Notes: generated from the letters alone by a model not told the origin. 64,000 nt of DNA from Paenibacillus segetis (GCF_014639155.1 NZ_BMFT01000001.1:1674001-1738000); one strand, 5' to 3'; numbered from the stretch's first letter, positions 8,419 through 17,409 are shown. Numbers and translations: made by a program.

Positions 8419-9516
8419 ATGACAATTCGCCTACCGGCGACACCTATGGATTGGGCCCAGAAGGCCTGCGATTCGTTAATGGACACTTACAAAGCGGGTG
8501 AACTTCCCCCAGCTCATCGTTGGCATTACCACCAAGGAGTTTTTCTCTGTGGGATGGAGCTCCTCTGGGAATCTCTCCAAGAGGATCGCTATATTGATTA
8601 TATTCAGCAATATGTGGATGACCTGGTGGACGACAACGGGAATTTCTATTTTGCTCGAGATGAATTAGATGCAATGCAGGCCGGACTTCTGCTTTTTAAT
8701 TTACATGAGCGGACGGGTAAGCTGAAGTATCGCATAGCTGCGGATAAGCTACGAAACTTGTTGCTAACTTTGAATAAAACCTCTGATGGTGGATATTGGC
8801 ACAAAGATAAGTATCCGAATCAAATGTGGTTAGATGGGCTCTATATGGCTGGGGTATTCTCGTTGAAATATGCCAATGTATATGGAGATAGAAGCCTACG
8901 TGAAGAGGTATTACATCAAGAACGTCTCATGCGTAAGCATATGAAAGATGAAGTGACAGGTCTTTTGTACCATGCGTGGGATGAAAGTCGGCGAATGCCG
9001 TGGGCGAATTCACAGAGTGGATGTTCACCTGAATTCTGGTGCAGATCACTTGGATGGTATGGTCTAGCCTTATCTCAGTTTCTTGACCAGTTGCCTGTCG
9101 ATGATCCGGGCCGAGAAGAAATTGGTTTAACGTTACGAGATTTCGTGTACACACTGATTCGTTATCAAGATAAGGATAGCGGTCTCTGGTACCAGGTAGT
9201 CGACAAAGGAGATCAACCTGAAAACTGGTTGGAGACTTCTGGTTCCTGTCTATTCATCTACACGATAGCCAAAGCAGTGAAGCACGGAATTGTAAGTGAT
9301 GAAGTTATCAACGCTGCTTCGAGAGGGTACGAGGGTTTAATTCGAGTGATCCAATGGGACCCGCAGGGTAGATTAGTTCTACCAGATATTTGTATCGGTA
9401 CTTCGGCGGGAGATTACGAGAACTATGTCACTCGTCCTAAGGTGACTAATGACTTGCATGGTGTAGGTGCCTTGATTATGGCATGCGTCGAAATGCAGTC
9501 TCTAATTCATAGGTAG
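8419..9516 (+). CDS. GH105 unsaturated rhamnogalacturonyl/galacturonyl hydrolase (first copy)
   Basis: A 365-residue cytoplasmic enzyme of glycoside hydrolase family 105 (YteR/YesR type), which removes the unsaturated uronic acid left by lyases at the non-reducing end of pectin or rhamnogalacturonan oligosaccharides by a hydration mechanism. The MWLDGLYMA block places the catalytic aspartate (Asp143 in B. subtilis YteR, from the literature) at residue 139. GLLYHAWDE and the aromatic-rich HWHYHQG region also fit the alpha6/alpha6 barrel. No signal peptide is present, agreeing with import before hydrolysis. It follows the permeases by 51 bases and precedes a terminator-like hairpin. Confidence 0.93.
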   Translation: MTIRLPATPMDWAQKACDSLMDTYKAGELPPAHRWHYHQGVFLCGMELLWESLQEDRYIDYIQQYVDDLVDDNGNFYFARDELDAMQAGLLLFNLHERTGKLKYRIAADKLRNLLLTLNKTSDGGYWHKDKYPNQMWLDGLYMAGVFSLKYANVYGDRSLREEVLHQERLMRKHMKDEVTGLLYHAWDESRRMPWANSQSGCSPEFWCRSLGWYGLALSQFLDQLPVDDPGREEIGLTLRDFVYTLIRYQDKDSGLWYQVVDKGDQPENWLETSGSCLFIYTIAKAVKHGIVSDEVINAASRGYEGLIRVIQWDPQGRLVLPDICIGTSAGDYENYVTRPKVTNDLHGVGALIMACVEMQSLIHR

Positions 9517-9536
9517 ATTTGTTCACATTATAGCTA

Positions 9537-9588
9537 GAAAGGGCTTGATTCTCTGGAGTGTTAATCATCAGAGATTCAGTCCTTTTAT
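9537..9588 (+). terminator. Terminator between the two GH105 genes
   Basis: A long imperfect stem pairs AAAGGGCTTGATTCTCTG with CAGAGATTCAGTCCTTTT, followed by ATTATATG. Since the following genes are collinear, it may allow read-through. Confidence 0.7.
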
Positions 9589-9616
9589 TATATGATCCAT
9601 CGGGGGAGAGGCGAAA

Positions 9617-10726
9617 ATGACATATTGGGGGATTAAGACAGCACATTCAATCATGGAACGTTGTCCAAAATTGTACGAAGACAAGGATCAACATGGTAAA
9701 TGGTCCTATGACTACGGAGTTGTGTTGAGAGGATTTGAACTGCTGTGGAAGCAAACGGGGGAGCCTAAGTATCTTCAGTTCATTCAAGGGAATATGGATT
9801 ATTTCGTCCAAGAGGATGGTTCCATATGGGGATACAAAGTGGATGAATACAATATTGATCACCTCAACAACGGCAAGTTATTGTTAAGCCTGTACAAAGA
9901 AACAAAGCAGGAGAAATATCGACGAGCAGTAGCGTTATTAAGAGAACAGCTCAAGTCACATCCGCGAACTTCTGAGGGGGCATTTTGGCACAAAAAAATA
10001 TATCCTTATCAAATTTGGTTGGATGGTTTATACATGGGTGCCCCTTTCTATTTAGAGTACCTCCTGACATTTGAAGCAGGACAAGGGTTAGACGATGTGA
10101 CGAGACAATTTATTCTGTCTAATCAACATACAAGGGATTCAGAAACGGGATTACTATATCACGCATGGGATGAACAACACATTCAACCCTGGTGTGATCC
10201 TCAGACCGGGTTATCAGCTAACTTTTGGGGACGCTCAATGGGTTGGTATCTCATGGCATTAGTTGATGTACTCGAATTGTTGCCGACTCAACACTCAGAT
10301 TACGATAAACTGGTGACCATTTTACATGGCACTTTAATTGCTCTGAAGAAATTCCAAGATGCCAAAACAGGGGTATGGTACCAAGTAGTGGACCAAGGTG
10401 GGCGTAAAGGTAATTATTTGGAAGCCTCCGCTTCCTGCATGATTGTATATGCCATGGCAAAGGGGATTCGATTGGGTGTATTAGATGATAGTTGGTATGA
10501 AACATTAGACTCAGCATTTCTTGGGCTAATCATCGAATTTGTGCTTGAGACCAAAGAAGGATGGGTTAACTTAAATAAAAACTGCCAAGTAGCTGGTTTA
10601 GGTGGAGCCGATCAACGCGATGGTAGCTACGCCTATTATATAAGCGAACCTATCGTTACGAACGATCAAAAGGGAATCGGTGCCTTCTTGCAAGCTTGTG
10701 CTGAATACGAACAATTAAGAGATTAG
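9617..10726 (+). CDS. GH105 unsaturated uronyl hydrolase (second copy)
   Basis: A 369-residue paralogue of the preceding GH105 enzyme. The catalytic block reads IWLDGLYMG with the aspartate at 136, and GLLYHAWDE and FWGRSMGWY are conserved. It has no signal peptide. Two GH105 enzymes in one cluster usually split the work between unsaturated rhamnogalacturonan disaccharide and unsaturated galacturonides; which does which cannot be read from the sequence. The ribosome site is GGGGGAGAGG before the ATG. The GH28 gene follows 33 bases later. Confidence 0.93.
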   Translation: MTYWGIKTAHSIMERCPKLYEDKDQHGKWSYDYGVVLRGFELLWKQTGEPKYLQFIQGNMDYFVQEDGSIWGYKVDEYNIDHLNNGKLLLSLYKETKQEKYRRAVALLREQLKSHPRTSEGAFWHKKIYPYQIWLDGLYMGAPFYLEYLLTFEAGQGLDDVTRQFILSNQHTRDSETGLLYHAWDEQHIQPWCDPQTGLSANFWGRSMGWYLMALVDVLELLPTQHSDYDKLVTILHGTLIALKKFQDAKTGVWYQVVDQGGRKGNYLEASASCMIVYAMAKGIRLGVLDDSWYETLDSAFLGLIIEFVLETKEGWVNLNKNCQVAGLGGADQRDGSYAYYISEPIVTNDQKGIGAFLQACAEYEQLRD

Positions 10727-10759
10727 CTCAGCAATAGAATAGGAAAGGAGACGATCACA

Positions 10760-12127
10760 ATGCAAATTTATAATATTGAAGATTTTGGTGCGCGTAAGGA
10801 CAGTGGAGAGCTGGCGACCCACGCGATTACGGCTGCCATAGCAGCTGCAAGCGAGGCAGGTGGAGGAACGGTGTATGTACCATCGGGTACTTTTCTGACG
10901 GGCTCGATATTTTTACAAAGCAATATTGATTTGAACTTAAGTCCCGGAGCTATTCTTTCATTTAGTAACAACCCCTTAGATTTCCCCGTAGTGGAAAATA
11001 GATGGGAGGGTGTGAAGCGAGAAGTTTATGCACCTTGTATCTATGGAAAGGGTCTAGTTAATATATCGATTACTGGAAGCGGTACGATAGACGGAAATGG
11101 TGCTCCATGGTGGTATAAGTTCCGAAATCAACCGGAGGAGCTAAAGTATCCAAGGCCGACCTTAATTGGGTTTGAGGGTTGCAAGCGTGTAACACTCAAA
11201 GATTTGACACTCACCAATTCTCCGAGCTGGACTGTGAATCCCATAGCTTGCTTCAATGTTACGATTGATAATTTGTCGATTCTTAATCCTGCCGATTCTC
11301 CAAATACCGACGGTATTAATCCGGAGTCATGTTCTAATGTCCGCATTAGCAATTGTAATATTGATGTCGGTGATGACTGCATTGCGATCAAAGCGGGAAC
11401 CGAAGACACCAAAGAGCGAATTCCTTGCGAGAATATCACGATTACCAACTGTACGATGGTTCATGGTCATGGGGGTGTCGTGCTTGGAAGCGAAATGAGC
11501 GGGGATATTCGCAATGTGACCATTAGTAACTGCGTATTCAAACAAACGGACCGTGGTATCCGTATGAAATCAAGACGGGGACGCGGAGGAACCATTGAGG
11601 ATATTCGAATCAGCAATATTGTCATGGAAGATGTGATTTGTCCATTCACGCTAAATCTGTATTATTTTTGCGGCCCTCGTGGCAAAGAACAATATGTTTG
11701 GGATAAGAACCCTTATCCAATTACAGATGAAACGCCGTGCTTTAGGCGCATTCATTATGCCAATATCACTGCTCGTAACGTTCATGCTGCAGCAGGCTTC
11801 ATCTATGGACTTGCAGAGCAATATATTTCCGAAATTACATTTACTAATATAGACATCTCGATGGCGAACCATGCGGTTCCGGGTCATCCCGATATGTTGA
11901 CAGGCATCGAGAAAATGACCAACCGTGGATTTTACCTTGGCAATGTGCAGGATATTCAATTTCATCAGGTTACGATTGAAAATCATGAAGGTCCGGCTTT
12001 TTGCATTGAGAATAGTGAAGGTGTAGAAATTGTGAGTTGCCGGTCGAAGAACACAAGAAAACCCGAACAACTGGTAGAGAAAGTTACAGTTACAGCGCTG
12101 TCTTCAGAACAGAATAGGTTGCAGTAG
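10760..12127 (+). CDS. GH28 polygalacturonase-family hydrolase, cytoplasmic
   Basis: A 455-residue right-handed beta-helix protein of glycoside hydrolase family 28. The four family motifs are visible: NTDG at 182-185, DD at 205-206, HGHGG at 235-239 and RMK at 268-270. The aspartates at 184, 205 and 206 are the expected catalytic set. No signal peptide is seen, so it probably acts on imported oligosaccharides as an exo-acting galacturonidase rather than on polymeric pectin. It lies in the enzyme operon between GH105 and the esterase. Confidence 0.92.
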   Translation: MQIYNIEDFGARKDSGELATHAITAAIAAASEAGGGTVYVPSGTFLTGSIFLQSNIDLNLSPGAILSFSNNPLDFPVVENRWEGVKREVYAPCIYGKGLVNISITGSGTIDGNGAPWWYKFRNQPEELKYPRPTLIGFEGCKRVTLKDLTLTNSPSWTVNPIACFNVTIDNLSILNPADSPNTDGINPESCSNVRISNCNIDVGDDCIAIKAGTEDTKERIPCENITITNCTMVHGHGGVVLGSEMSGDIRNVTISNCVFKQTDRGIRMKSRRGRGGTIEDIRISNIVMEDVICPFTLNLYYFCGPRGKEQYVWDKNPYPITDETPCFRRIHYANITARNVHAAAGFIYGLAEQYISEITFTNIDISMANHAVPGHPDMLTGIEKMTNRGFYLGNVQDIQFHQVTIENHEGPAFCIENSEGVEIVSCRSKNTRKPEQLVEKVTVTALSSEQNRLQ

Positions 12128-12138
12128 CGGAACGGGCT

Positions 12139-13035
12139 ATGAAATCCGACAAACAGCTACTGCTACAGTTGTTAGGAGATCTCCCTACTAAGAAGACGAT
12201 TTCAGCTAAAGTTTTGAAAGATGAGGTACTAGACGGGTATCGGCTTGAATCGATCTTATTGGATTTGAATGGGATGGAGCAGGTACCTGCCTATGTAGCC
12301 ATTCCATTAAAGGGAGAAGGTCCGTTTCCGCTTGTTGTCTTTAACCATTCACATGGGGGAAATTATTCGAATGGACGAAATGAGTTTGTCCTGAGTAGTG
12401 CTTATTTGCAACAACCTTCATTCGCAAAGACCCTCACGGGGATGGGTTATGCGGCTTGTTGTATCGACATGTGGGGGTTCAATGAACGTGGTGGTAAAAC
12501 GGAAAGTGAGCTAGTCAAGGAAATGCTGTGGCAGGGCCAAGTGTTATGGGGAATGATGCTGTACGATAATCAGAGGTTGGTCGATTATATGTGTCAGCGT
12601 GAGGATATTGATGCCGCCCGAATAGCTACAATTGGCATGTCTATGGGTGGATTAATGGCGTGGTGGTTGGCTGCATTGGATGAACGAATTGGGGTTATTA
12701 TCGATATTTGCGGACAAGTGGATGCCCACACATTAATTGCCAAACGGGGATTGGATCATCACGGGTTCTATTCTTATGTTCCCGGTTTATTGAAGCATTT
12801 TACAACACTGGATATTCAAAAAATGATCGCTCCTCGACCTCGAATGAGTCTAGTGGGCAAAAGTGATCGGTTGTGTCCTCTAGAAGGTGTCGAACATTTG
12901 GCGGCAGGTCTGTCGGAAGCATACCGGGATGTAGGAAAACCTGAACATTGGCAACCTGTTGTTACTATTGGCGGGCATATGGAAACGTTAGAAATGCGGG
13001 TCACATGGCAGCAATTTTTGTCTGAGCACCTGTAA
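12139..13035 (+). CDS. Alpha/beta hydrolase (dienelactone-hydrolase-like esterase)
   Basis: A 298-residue alpha/beta hydrolase. The nucleophile elbow GMSMGG puts the catalytic serine at 168; Asp 243 (in GKSDRLCP) and His 280 (in IGGHMET) complete a likely triad. It resembles YtaP-type hydrolases. It starts 11 bases after the GH28 stop with only a weak ribosome site, suggesting translational coupling. In this cluster a role in removing acetyl (or other ester) groups from pectic oligosaccharides is reasonable but inferred. Confidence 0.85.
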   Translation: MKSDKQLLLQLLGDLPTKKTISAKVLKDEVLDGYRLESILLDLNGMEQVPAYVAIPLKGEGPFPLVVFNHSHGGNYSNGRNEFVLSSAYLQQPSFAKTLTGMGYAACCIDMWGFNERGGKTESELVKEMLWQGQVLWGMMLYDNQRLVDYMCQREDIDAARIATIGMSMGGLMAWWLAALDERIGVIIDICGQVDAHTLIAKRGLDHHGFYSYVPGLLKHFTTLDIQKMIAPRPRMSLVGKSDRLCPLEGVEHLAAGLSEAYRDVGKPEHWQPVVTIGGHMETLEMRVTWQQFLSEHL

Positions 13036-13055
13036 TTATAATTTAGGGAATAGGG

Positions 13056-14030
13056 ATGGGATCAAATATGATTGTAGTTGGCAAAGAATCTTTTTGCGAC
13101 TTTCATACCATTCAAGCAGCGATAGATTCACTTGAGCAGCAATATTTAACAGAACCCGAAGTCATATATATTCTGGCGGGTGTCTACCCGGAAGAAGTAC
13201 GAATCTATCGCTCGCACCTTACGATCATAGGAATCGGGCATGTGGAGATTGTGATGAATCGTTATGCGAAGGAACGGGATGAGACGGGGAGATCCATTGA
13301 GACCTTTGCGACTCCAACCTTATTCTTGGGTGGATCGCACCTCATGTTGGACAATCTCGTGATTGTAAATTCGGCAGGACAAGGAGCCGATATCGGCCAG
13401 GCCGTTGCGGTATATGGGCATTGTGATGAGGCGATTTTCAGGAATTGTACCCTCCGAGGTCATCAGGACACTTTATTCACGGGGCCATTGCCACCCGCTC
13501 CAAGAGAGCGGTTAGAGTTTGGCGGCATTCCTTTACGAGAGCATCATGCTCATTATCGCCAACTGTATCAGAATTGCTACATAGAGGGCACCATCGATTT
13601 CATCTTTGGTGGAGCAACGGCTTATTTTGAAGATTGTGAGATTCGAAGTTTACGTCATTATGAGAACCAATCCGGTTATATTACGGCGGCTTCAACTCCA
13701 GAGGGACAAACCTATGGGTATGTATTCAAGCGTTGTTTCTTAACTGCGGAACAAAATGATATTTCACCAGTGTTCCTAGGGCGACCTTGGCGTGAATATG
13801 CCAAAACTGTATTTGTGGATTGTAAGATGGGCACGCATATACATCCTCTTGGCTGGGACAATTGGAACAATTCTGCTAATGAACAGACCGTTTGTTACCA
13901 GGAGTACTACAGAGTTAAGGACATTGGTGCAATGACCCAGCAACGAGTGCCTTGGGCTGACTGTTTGGAGACGTTGGATGGGACGTACTGCAAAGAGCTT
14001 GTTTTCGCCGGGACCGAGTTTTGGAAGTGA
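13056..14030 (+). CDS. Pectin methylesterase (CE8)
   Basis: A 324-residue carbohydrate esterase family 8 protein that demethylates galacturonate residues. Active-site blocks are GHQDTLF (acid Asp 138), GTIDFIFGG (nucleophile Asp 181) and LGRPWREY (Arg 243). The length agrees with the bare catalytic beta-helix domain, and no signal peptide is present, so it appears to be cytoplasmic and to act on methylated oligosaccharides after import. ATG at 13056 is used; ATG at 13068, behind GGGATGGGA, is an alternative. It ends the cluster, followed by a clear terminator. Confidence 0.92.
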   Translation: MGSNMIVVGKESFCDFHTIQAAIDSLEQQYLTEPEVIYILAGVYPEEVRIYRSHLTIIGIGHVEIVMNRYAKERDETGRSIETFATPTLFLGGSHLMLDNLVIVNSAGQGADIGQAVAVYGHCDEAIFRNCTLRGHQDTLFTGPLPPAPRERLEFGGIPLREHHAHYRQLYQNCYIEGTIDFIFGGATAYFEDCEIRSLRHYENQSGYITAASTPEGQTYGYVFKRCFLTAEQNDISPVFLGRPWREYAKTVFVDCKMGTHIHPLGWDNWNNSANEQTVCYQEYYRVKDIGAMTQQRVPWADCLETLDGTYCKELVFAGTEFWK

Positions 14031-14048
14031 TATAGGAATTGATCTTAA

Positions 14049-14078
14049 TAAAAGGTCACCAAACAAGGTGGCTTTTTA
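14049..14078 (+). terminator. Terminator of the pectin cluster
   Basis: GGTCACC and GGTGGC pair around a short A-rich loop, followed by TTTTTATTG, 19 bases after the pectin methylesterase stop. Confidence 0.8.
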
Positions 14079-14146
14079 TTGTGTACGATTATAGCCATGC
14101 CTTAAGCGTATACTCAAACATCGTATTTCTCTCCTTCGAAAAATGA

Positions 14147-14173
14147 TAAAAAAAGCCGTTCCAGTGCACGGCT
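14147..14173 (-). terminator. Terminator of the flavodoxin gene
   Basis: On the reverse strand AGCCGT and ACGGCT flank an 8-base loop and are followed by TTTTTTTATC. It lies about 150 bases beyond the leftward flavodoxin stop. Confidence 0.75.
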
Positions 14174-14326
14174 CATTGGTGAGCTTCATGCAATGAAGCG
14201 GCGTGTTCTTTACTCCGAATACATTAAGTATCTTGTAAAAAAGTACAAAGGGGTAAGAAGCAAATAACAAGATTGACAAATGTCTATGCAAGCAATTATA
14301 TAAGCAATCATTTAAAATTTGAGAAC

Positions 14327-14758
14327 TCATTTAAACTGTTGTGCAAATGCCTTGATTCTGTCAACGAAAATTCCTTTTAATTGATCCGTGCCTTCTTTAG
14401 GTGCAGCATAGGCTTTGTATCCACCAAATGATTCAATACAGATTGCTGCATTTCGTAGATCATCCGGGATATTATCGCCAATTATTTCTTCTGTCTTTTT
14501 GGGCTTCTCGTTACAAATGAAGTAGCCCATTTTCTTGCTGAGCAATTCATCTTTATTTTTTTTGATTACGTCGCGAATCGGCTTGTATATTTTTCCGTCT
14601 CTCACTCCAGCCCCTAAAATAATTGAATCAAATTCCGCCAGATTAGGTTCATTTATAGAAATATCGCAAATGGTGCATTTAGAGAGTTCTTCCGATAATA
14701 CTTTTGCACATTGCTCTGTTGCTCCTGTTTTTGAAGCGTATAAGACTAGTACAGCCAC
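14327..14758 (-). CDS. Flavodoxin-domain protein
   Basis: A 143-residue single-domain flavodoxin-fold protein. The FMN phosphate loop is YASKTGAT (residues 7-14), and ILGAGVRDGKIYKP fits the loop near the isoalloxazine ring. It resembles the HemG/flavodoxin_5 group (protoporphyrinogen oxidase-like) more than electron-transfer flavodoxins, but the substrate cannot be told. It is a lone leftward gene between the pectin cluster and the efflux pump. Confidence 0.85.
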   Translation of the reverse strand: MAVLVLYASKTGATEQCAKVLSEELSKCTICDISINEPNLAEFDSIILGAGVRDGKIYKPIRDVIKKNKDELLSKKMGYFICNEKPKKTEEIIGDNIPDDLRNAAICIESFGGYKAYAAPKEGTDQLKGIFVDRIKAFAQQFK

Positions 14759-14978
14759 ATTTTCACACCCTTATATAGATTCTGCAAAACAAAAGCGCAT
14801 CAAGAGAGTTGTATATTCCTCATTAAATATGGATCGAATGACTATAAAGTATCTCGTATATAAAGAATCTACATATCATTTATCTTGATGGACGAGATAA
14901 ATAATATTCTAAAGTTGATGGTTACTATTGTCAAGTAATCACCATGGACGTAATTAACTATAATGAATTCCATAGAAT

Positions 14979-15025
14979 GAAAAAAGAACGCCCAGATCCA
15001 TTCAATGAATGATTCGGGACATTCT
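14979..15025 (-). terminator. Terminator of the efflux pump gene
   Basis: Reverse strand AAGAATGTCCC pairs with GGGCGTTCTT around a long loop and is followed by TTTTTTCATTC, just past the leftward stop at 15050. Confidence 0.7.
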
Positions 15026-15049
15026 TTATCTCGTCATGAATACTATAGT

Positions 15050-16438
15050 TTACTTTTCGATGAATGACTTTTTAGACGGATCTTGTATTCGGCTAAAGAC
15101 GACCAAGAATACTAAACCTCCAATGGCTATAGTTGCGATAAAGATCAGTATTAGATTGCTGTAGAGAAATGCAGCAACGTTGGTTATCGTAGGTAAAAAG
15201 GGGGAGGTCAACCAAGGTTGGGTCAATAAACCTCCAACGATAGCCACGCCAATTGCTTCGGCTAGGGAGCAGGCGAAATTCAGCAGGCCCATGCCCGAAC
15301 CGGTTTCCTCCGAATGCAGTGCTCCCGCTACGCTAGCGGAGATAACGGTTTTCACAAAAGAGAGACCACTGAAAGTTAGGATCATTGCAGCAGAAATAAG
15401 CCAAGGGGCTTCATCTAAATACAACGAAACGCTCAGAAAACTTACACCTATCATGCATAAGCCGGTCAACATGGCAAACAGATTTCCTCGTTTATCAACC
15501 AATACACCACCGATGAACCCGAATAGGACCACACTGACCGTACCCGGAAAAAGAATGCCTACTCCAATGAGACTGGTCGACATATGATGCACATCTTTCA
15601 TCATGTAAGGAACCATCGACACATAACCAGCCACCGTTCCTAACAAGATGCTTCCCGTGAGTACACCGATGATAAATGTTTTCCTACCGAACAAGGATGG
15701 CTCAATAAAAGGGTGCTCCACATGTCGAATACGCAATATAAATCCGATGAAACATATTACGCTAATGCTTATAAATACCGGATGGTACAGCGTTGTGAAT
15801 AGCGTAAATGTCATAACCCCTACGGATAATAACGACGCCCCGACAAAGTCAATTTTCACTGTTGTTGCAGGTTCGTCAGGCAATGTTTGAATGAAAAATG
15901 GAATCGTCAGAAGTGTCATCATCGGCAAGATAAATAAAAAGGACCAATGAAGATAACCGGTTATGCTTCCACCGATCACAGGACCGATGCCTTCACCAAA
16001 AGCCACCATAGATCCGATCATACCAAATGCCTTACCCTGATGTATCGGTTCAATGCAACGGGCAACGATAACCATAATTAGCGCTGGAACTGCTGATACT
16101 CCAGCTCCTTGTACGAAGCGAGCGGTTAGCACACCAGGATAATACGAATGGAACAGAAGGCCGATTAAGGACCCTGTGCCATACATGAATAGGCCGAATA
16201 GAAGTAGTTTCTTCACACCATACAAATCCGACAACTTGCCATATACTGCTGTTCCTATCGCAAACGTTAGAATAAAGCCCGTATTTACCCAATTTGCGAC
16301 CGAAGGCGCGATGCCAAACTGGGTGGCAATATCCGGCAATGAAACATTAAATACGGTCTCGTTAAGAAATCTAAAAAATGCAAGAATACTTAGCCAAACC
16401 ATAGATTTTGGAATACTACTTACAACCAGCTTTGTCAA
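15050..16438 (-). CDS. Tet(L)-like 14-helix MFS drug efflux transporter
   Basis: A 462-residue major facilitator of the 14-helix DHA2 type. Many blocks recall Tet(L)/Tet(K): FFRFLNETVFNVSLPDIA, TAVYGKLSDLYG (motif A), ARFVQGAG, GEGIGPVIGG (motif C), GTVAGYVSMVPYMMKDVHH. Tetracycline/H+ antiport is thus a reasonable guess, but the ligand is not proven and it could export another drug. The start is TTG at 16438 behind AAAGGGG. That ribosome site can pair with an upstream CCCTTT, and a 20-codon leader ORF precedes it, the same arrangement known for tet(L) translational control. A TetR-type gene is divergent. Confidence 0.9.
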   Translation of the reverse strand: MTKLVVSSIPKSMVWLSILAFFRFLNETVFNVSLPDIATQFGIAPSVANWVNTGFILTFAIGTAVYGKLSDLYGVKKLLLFGLFMYGTGSLIGLLFHSYYPGVLTARFVQGAGVSAVPALIMVIVARCIEPIHQGKAFGMIGSMVAFGEGIGPVIGGSITGYLHWSFLFILPMMTLLTIPFFIQTLPDEPATTVKIDFVGASLLSVGVMTFTLFTTLYHPVFISISVICFIGFILRIRHVEHPFIEPSLFGRKTFIIGVLTGSILLGTVAGYVSMVPYMMKDVHHMSTSLIGVGILFPGTVSVVLFGFIGGVLVDKRGNLFAMLTGLCMIGVSFLSVSLYLDEAPWLISAAMILTFSGLSFVKTVISASVAGALHSEETGSGMGLLNFACSLAEAIGVAIVGGLLTQPWLTSPFLPTITNVAAFLYSNLILIFIATIAIGGLVFLVVFSRIQDPSKKSFIEK

Positions 16439-16446
16439 TGAATAAC

Positions 16447-16465
16447 CCCTTTATAACTCAAAGGG
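16447..16465 (-). promoter_or_regulatory. Hairpin masking the ribosome binding site of the efflux gene
   Basis: On the reverse strand CCCTTT (16465-16460), loop GAGTTAT, AAAGGG (16452-16447). The right arm is the ribosome site AAAGGGG of the pump, so folding would block its initiation unless ribosomes on the leader ORF open it. Confidence 0.6.
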
Positions 16466-16476
16466 AGTCGCGCAGT

Positions 16477-16539
16477 TTACAGGGCCAGTGATGCGTCTTC
16501 CCCAAATTTTTGTACCCTTATCTGCAAGTTGTATCTCAT
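16477..16539 (-). CDS. 20-codon leader peptide of the Tet(L)-like gene
   Basis: A short ORF with a strong AGGAGGCG ribosome site and ATG at 16539 encodes MRYNLQIRVQKFGEDASLAL, ending in TAA 38 bases before the TTG start of the pump. The tet(L) leader, recalled from the literature, is also 20 residues and ends in a similar EGSVSLTL; both also share an RVQ triplet at a similar position. Translation of the leader is expected to control downstream initiation by coupling or reinitiation. Confidence 0.65.
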   Translation of the reverse strand: MRYNLQIRVQKFGEDASLAL

Positions 16540-16704
16540 CGTAACGCCTCCTGATTAAATAATTAGTATATAAAGATTGAAATAATTATACTTCATAAAT
16601 GCAGCTGATCTATGGGATTAATTAACTATAATGAACTTTACCAAGGTAAGTATAAGAAATCAGGGTAATGCCATTTTCTTCTTCAAAATTATGATCTAAA
16701 AACG

Positions 16705-16759
16705 TTGAATAATTAAGAAATCAATGTATAATATTCGATATATATCAATTGATATATAT
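16705..16759 (+). promoter_or_regulatory. Promoter with 22-bp palindrome before tetR-type gene
   Basis: TTGAAT (16705-16710), 16-base spacer, TATAAT (16727-16732), then a perfect 22-bp palindrome centred on CAATTG at 16738-16759, where the transcript would start. The position suits autorepression by the TetR protein at 16792. Confidence 0.7.
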
Positions 16760-16791
16760 TGGGTTAATCGCTTCAACTAAAGGAGAAAGAC

Positions 16792-17379
16792 ATGGCACCT
16801 AAACCTAAATTTACGAAAGATCAAATCGTCGATGCAGCATTTGAAATTGCCAGAGTTGAGGGATTTGATGGAATTACGATCAGAAAGGTAGCAGATCGAC
16901 TAGGTAGTTCAATTGCTCCAATTTATGTGAATTTTAAAGACGTTGACGAATTGCTCCAAGAGGTAATCCAGAAGACGATCGCTGTTAGCAAACAATTGTT
17001 AATGGAACAAAAATCAGGGCACCCGTTTCATGACATTGGAGTCGCCAGTTTGCGGTTCGCTAAGGAATATAGTGTGTTATTCCGGGACCTAGTCATGAGG
17101 AAAAATGATCACATCAACGAGCAAGATCAAGAAATGAGCATGCTTATTGAAATGATGAAACAAGACCCTGATCTCAAGGGCTTAACAGAACATGAGCTGA
17201 TGACCATCCTATTAAAAATGAAAATTTTCCAGACTGGCCTTTCCCTTATGGTGGCCAATGGATTACTTCCGGACGATTTTAATGAGGAGAAAAGTATTGA
17301 AATCTTAGACAGCGTTGCTACAGATATCATCACTGTTGCTCAAATGCGTAAAGCTGGAAAATTGGATATACAGGATTGA
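16792..17379 (+). CDS. TetR-family transcriptional regulator
   Basis: A 195-residue regulator with an N-terminal helix-turn-helix (about 8-55; ITIRKVADRLGSSIAPIY is the recognition unit) and a helical ligand domain. It diverges from the Tet(L)-like pump and precedes a short-chain dehydrogenase by 30 bases, so it may control either or both. A 22-bp palindrome overlaps its own probable transcription start. The ribosome site is AAAGGAG. Confidence 0.9.
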   Translation: MAPKPKFTKDQIVDAAFEIARVEGFDGITIRKVADRLGSSIAPIYVNFKDVDELLQEVIQKTIAVSKQLLMEQKSGHPFHDIGVASLRFAKEYSVLFRDLVMRKNDHINEQDQEMSMLIEMMKQDPDLKGLTEHELMTILLKMKIFQTGLSLMVANGLLPDDFNEEKSIEILDSVATDIITVAQMRKAGKLDIQD

Positions 17380-17409
17380 TCGTGTACGAATTTAGGAGGT
17401 GTACATATC

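Noticed and set aside
11651..12070. Leftward 139-codon reading frame inside the GH28 gene
   Set aside because: Shadow of a clear GH28 gene; no ribosome site or recognisable domain.
15180..15587. Rightward 135-codon reading frame inside the efflux pump gene
   Set aside because: Antisense to a well-conserved transporter; composition is a mirror of membrane helices.
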